From assembly GCA_030054095.1 (NCBI GenBank), contig JASGCO010000004.1:129114-193113 (forward strand): a stretch of DNA of 64,000 nucleotides. The letters are read 5' to 3'. Under the pieces are notes generated by a model. The model searched no databases and was not told the origin of the DNA. It saw only the letters and a program-made list of their open reading frames with translations. This document shows, piece by piece, positions 62,187 through 64,000 of this stretch (positions are counted from its first letter, which is position 1; each line of letters opens with the position of its first letter). This DNA is from Sediminibacterium sp. GTDB lineage: Bacteria; Bacteroidota; Bacteroidia; B-17B0; Aurantibacillaceae. The position numbers and the translations under genes are program-made.

Positions 62187-63141
62187 AACAATTACTCTAC
62201 TCGCACTAAGTGCTCTTATCAGTGTTTCCGTAAGCGCACAAACCACCGTGGCCGATTTCGAAAATCTGTCGCTACCAACCAACACATTTTATCTGAGCAC
62301 TTCCGGAGCCGACTGGCAAACCGCCAATGCTGAGTTCAGATACGACTACAATACCAGTTTCAATTACTGGAGCGGAGGCTATGCTTACACTAATAAAAAA
62401 GATTCGAGTACAGCAGGCTACACAAATCTTTACGGTTGTAAAGCACTAAACGGGTTCAACAATTCAAACTATTACGTAGTTGCTAAGCCCGGTGCATTTA
62501 TCAAATTGAAAGCGCCTGCTAACGGTGTAAGTGGGTTTTACGTTACCAACTCCACGTATGCTTATAAATCCATGAAAAATGGGGATCAGTTTGCGAAAAA
62601 ATTCGGAGGAGCTACGGGCAATGATCCTGATTACTTTAAGTTAACCGTAAAAGGATATCTGGGTGGTGCCATGAAAACAGACAGTGTGGAATTTTATCTG
62701 GCCGATTTCCGTAATAGTAACAACAATTTAGATTATATCATTGACAACTGGCAATGGGTAAACACGTCTTCCTTAAATCAGGTTGATAGCATTACCTTTA
62801 TTTTGCGTTCCAGTGATGTAGGGCAATTCGGCATGAACACACCTGCGTTCTTTTGCCTGGACAATTTTACCACTATTTCGAATGCGATTGGCTTAACTGA
62901 AATAAGTGCCATTAACACCAAACTTTTATTATACCCTAACCCGGCGCAACACGCGTTTAATGTGAGCGCGGGCGAATCGTCTGTGTTAAAAATAACAGAT
63001 CTGAACGGTCGTGTACTAATAGAACGTGAGCTCGCTGAAGGTGTTCATACTATTGAAATAAACGAATTACCTGCCGGAGCATACATTGTTAGCCTTACTT
63101 CAGATAGCAGTCACAGCATTAATCGCCTGATTAAAAATTAA
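62179..63141 (+). CDS. DUF4465 protein with T9SS sorting tail (putative BtuH-like corrinoid binder)
   Basis: 320 residues. The signal peptide (L-L-A-L-S-A-L-I-S-V-S-V-S-A-Q) is followed by a DUF4465-type domain: F-E-N-L-S-L, W-S-G-G-Y-A-Y-T-N-K-K-D, Y-K-S-M-K-N-G-D, F-A-K-K-F-G-G, and a late L-D-N-F-T. The last 75 residues are a T9SS type A sorting domain: L-Y-P-N-P-A-Q-H-A-F-N-V, I-T-D-L-N-G-R-V-L and L-P-A-G-A-Y-I-V-S-L. Relatives encoded in gut-Bacteroides B12 operons are surface-anchored cobamide binders (recalled, not checked). Its place behind btuB under a cobalamin riboswitch supports the role. Confidence 0.85.
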   Translation: MNKTITLLALSALISVSVSAQTTVADFENLSLPTNTFYLSTSGADWQTANAEFRYDYNTSFNYWSGGYAYTNKKDSSTAGYTNLYGCKALNGFNNSNYYVVAKPGAFIKLKAPANGVSGFYVTNSTYAYKSMKNGDQFAKKFGGATGNDPDYFKLTVKGYLGGAMKTDSVEFYLADFRNSNNNLDYIIDNWQWVNTSSLNQVDSITFILRSSDVGQFGMNTPAFFCLDNFTTISNAIGLTEISAINTKLLLYPNPAQHAFNVSAGESSVLKITDLNGRVLIERELAEGVHTIEINELPAGAYIVSLTSDSSHSINRLIKN

Positions 63142-63145
63142 TACC

Positions 63146-64000
63146 ATGATACATTACCGTTTGGTAAAATACAGTTCCGTTATTTTGGGCTTTATCCTTT
63201 ACGCTTGTGTAAAGGATAAGCCCAATCCTGTTACAAAAACCAATGTTGTGTTAAGCAGCAACGAAAAAGTTTTCGTCATTAACGAAGGACCTTTCAATAC
63301 CGGGAATGGTTCTATTTCGCTTTATGATCCCATCAGTAACAATGTAGTGGAAGATGTATTCTATGAACAAAATGCTCAAAAACTGGGAAACATCGTTCAG
63401 AGTATGTCTGTTGTTAACGGACAGTATTGTATTGTTGTAAACAATTCGAATAAAATTGTATTCTGTAACAAAGACTTTAAAAAAACAGCGCAAATCACTG
63501 GTTTTCATTCTCCCCGGTATGTGCTTCCGGTAAGCAATAAAAAAGGCTATGTTACCGATTTGTATGCCAATGCTATTTCCATTATTGATTTTAATAGCCT
63601 TTCTAAAACAGGGAGTATTCCCTGCAAAGGGAAAACCGAAAAAATTATTTCACTCTACAACAAAGCTTTTGTCACCAATACGGACAAAGAATACGTTTAT
63701 ATCATCAATACCATTACCGACCAGATTACCGACAGTGTAAATGTAGGATTAAATGCTTATGGTCTAGAAGTTGATAAAAACGACGATATATGGATACTTT
63801 CCAACGGTAAAAAAAGTGCGGGTATTCCCGGAAAACTCACGCGTTTCGACGCACTCACGCACACCGTCAAAACCAGTTTCACCTTTAGTTCTCAGGACAG
63901 CCCCGGGCATTTACACATCAATACAACCAAAGATTCGCTGTATTACATAAATACCCACGTTTACCGGCTAAGTATCAACGATGGCGCACTGCCTTCGTCG
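63146..64000 (+). CDS. BtuG-like beta-propeller lipoprotein (partial, C-terminus off window)
   Basis: 285 codons, open to the window end. The lipobox I-L-Y-A-C-V-K-D (Cys about residue 21) predicts an outer-membrane lipoprotein. The rest is a YncE/NHL-like propeller: repeated V-F-V-I-N-E-G-P, S-M-S-V-V-N-G-Q-Y, R-Y-V-L-P-V-S-N, G-Y-V-T-D-L-Y-A-N-A-I-S-I-I-D, A-F-V-T-N-T-D-K-E-Y-V-Y-I-I-N. In Bacteroides, BtuG is such a seven-bladed surface propeller that hands B12 to BtuB. It starts 5 bp after the DUF4465 gene, hence the same riboswitch operon. Confidence 0.86.
   Translation, partial: MIHYRLVKYSSVILGFILYACVKDKPNPVTKTNVVLSSNEKVFVINEGPFNTGNGSISLYDPISNNVVEDVFYEQNAQKLGNIVQSMSVVNGQYCIVVNNSNKIVFCNKDFKKTAQITGFHSPRYVLPVSNKKGYVTDLYANAISIIDFNSLSKTGSIPCKGKTEKIISLYNKAFVTNTDKEYVYIINTITDQITDSVNVGLNAYGLEVDKNDDIWILSNGKKSAGIPGKLTRFDALTHTVKTSFTFSSQDSPGHLHINTTKDSLYYINTHVYRLSINDGALPSS

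Noticed and set aside
1-64000. tRNA or rRNA genes
   Set aside because: No cloverleaf-like segment with a T-loop (ggttcgaatcc-like) and matching acceptor arms, and no rRNA-like stretch, was noticed; a covariance-model scan would be needed to be certain.

Overview
The window is chromosomal DNA from a member of the Bacteroidota that carries a type IX secretion system (T9SS). The signs are: porX (the T9SS response regulator with a PglZ effector domain); several secreted proteins with T9SS C-terminal sorting domains; SprB-type repeats; Bacteroidota promoters (TTG, about 19-20 nt, TAnnTTTG); few Shine-Dalgarno sites; and signal peptides cleaved just before Gln. It looks like an environmental, aerobic, T9SS-positive lineage (malate:quinone oxidoreductase present) rather than a gut Bacteroides; the genus cannot be told from the sequence. 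I saw no rRNA, tRNA, CRISPR array, prophage or intact insertion sequence. || 1-5.3 kb (surface proteins): the 5' part of a giant secreted SprB-repeat protein, cut by the window edge, and a tandem pair of tail-collar/microcystin-dependent-like proteins. 5.6-16.4 kb (housekeeping and assorted): tsaB, an RND-type membrane fusion protein, a DUF255 thioredoxin-like protein, DUF2071, rplS, a dicluster ferredoxin divergent from a LuxC-type acyl-CoA reductase, a gliding-motility-type C-terminal-domain protein, an ABC ATPase, a DinB-like protein. 16.4-23.9 kb: a pentapeptide-repeat protein, a three-gene envelope/secreted set, and an envelope-stress-type operon (LiaF-like membrane protein, DUF4288, LytS-type kinase, LytTR regulator). 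24.0-24.6 kb is a non-coding, repeat-rich island with two unrelated repeat families. 24.6-41.7 kb: operon porX-thioredoxin-like-tsaE-mqo; HD hydrolase; operon surE-small membrane protein-lpxB-spoIID; YugP-like protease; SUKH protein; AddA/RecB-like nuclease-helicase; M13 peptidase; ribH; trxA. || 41.7-49.8 kb is the most interesting accessory region: a LexA/CI-like S24 repressor with its own operator, then a complete RiPP (ribosomal peptide natural product) cluster of the 'grasp-with-spasm' type. It has a double-Gly-leader precursor, an ATP-grasp maturase, an unrecognised 75-aa protein overlapping it, a SPASM-domain partner without a visible radical-SAM motif, a C39-peptidase ABC exporter, an HlyD-type adaptor and a secreted protein of unknown role. 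The expected flow is: the ATP-grasp/SPASM pair crosslinks the precursor core, the C39 domain removes the leader after Gly-Gly, and the ABC/HlyD pair exports the product. Immediately after the cluster lies a solo copy of the terminal repeat that bounds the 24.3-24.6 kb element. || 49.9-59.9 kb: cysQ, an alpha/beta hydrolase, an O-antigen-ligase-family protein, kbl, a VOC protein, and an MBOAT O-acyltransferase with two SGNH proteins, together suggesting glycan assembly and O-acetylation. 59.9-64.0 kb: a cobalamin riboswitch controlling a B12-uptake operon: btuB-like receptor, DUF4465 protein with a T9SS sorting tail, and a BtuG-like beta-propeller lipoprotein cut by the window end.
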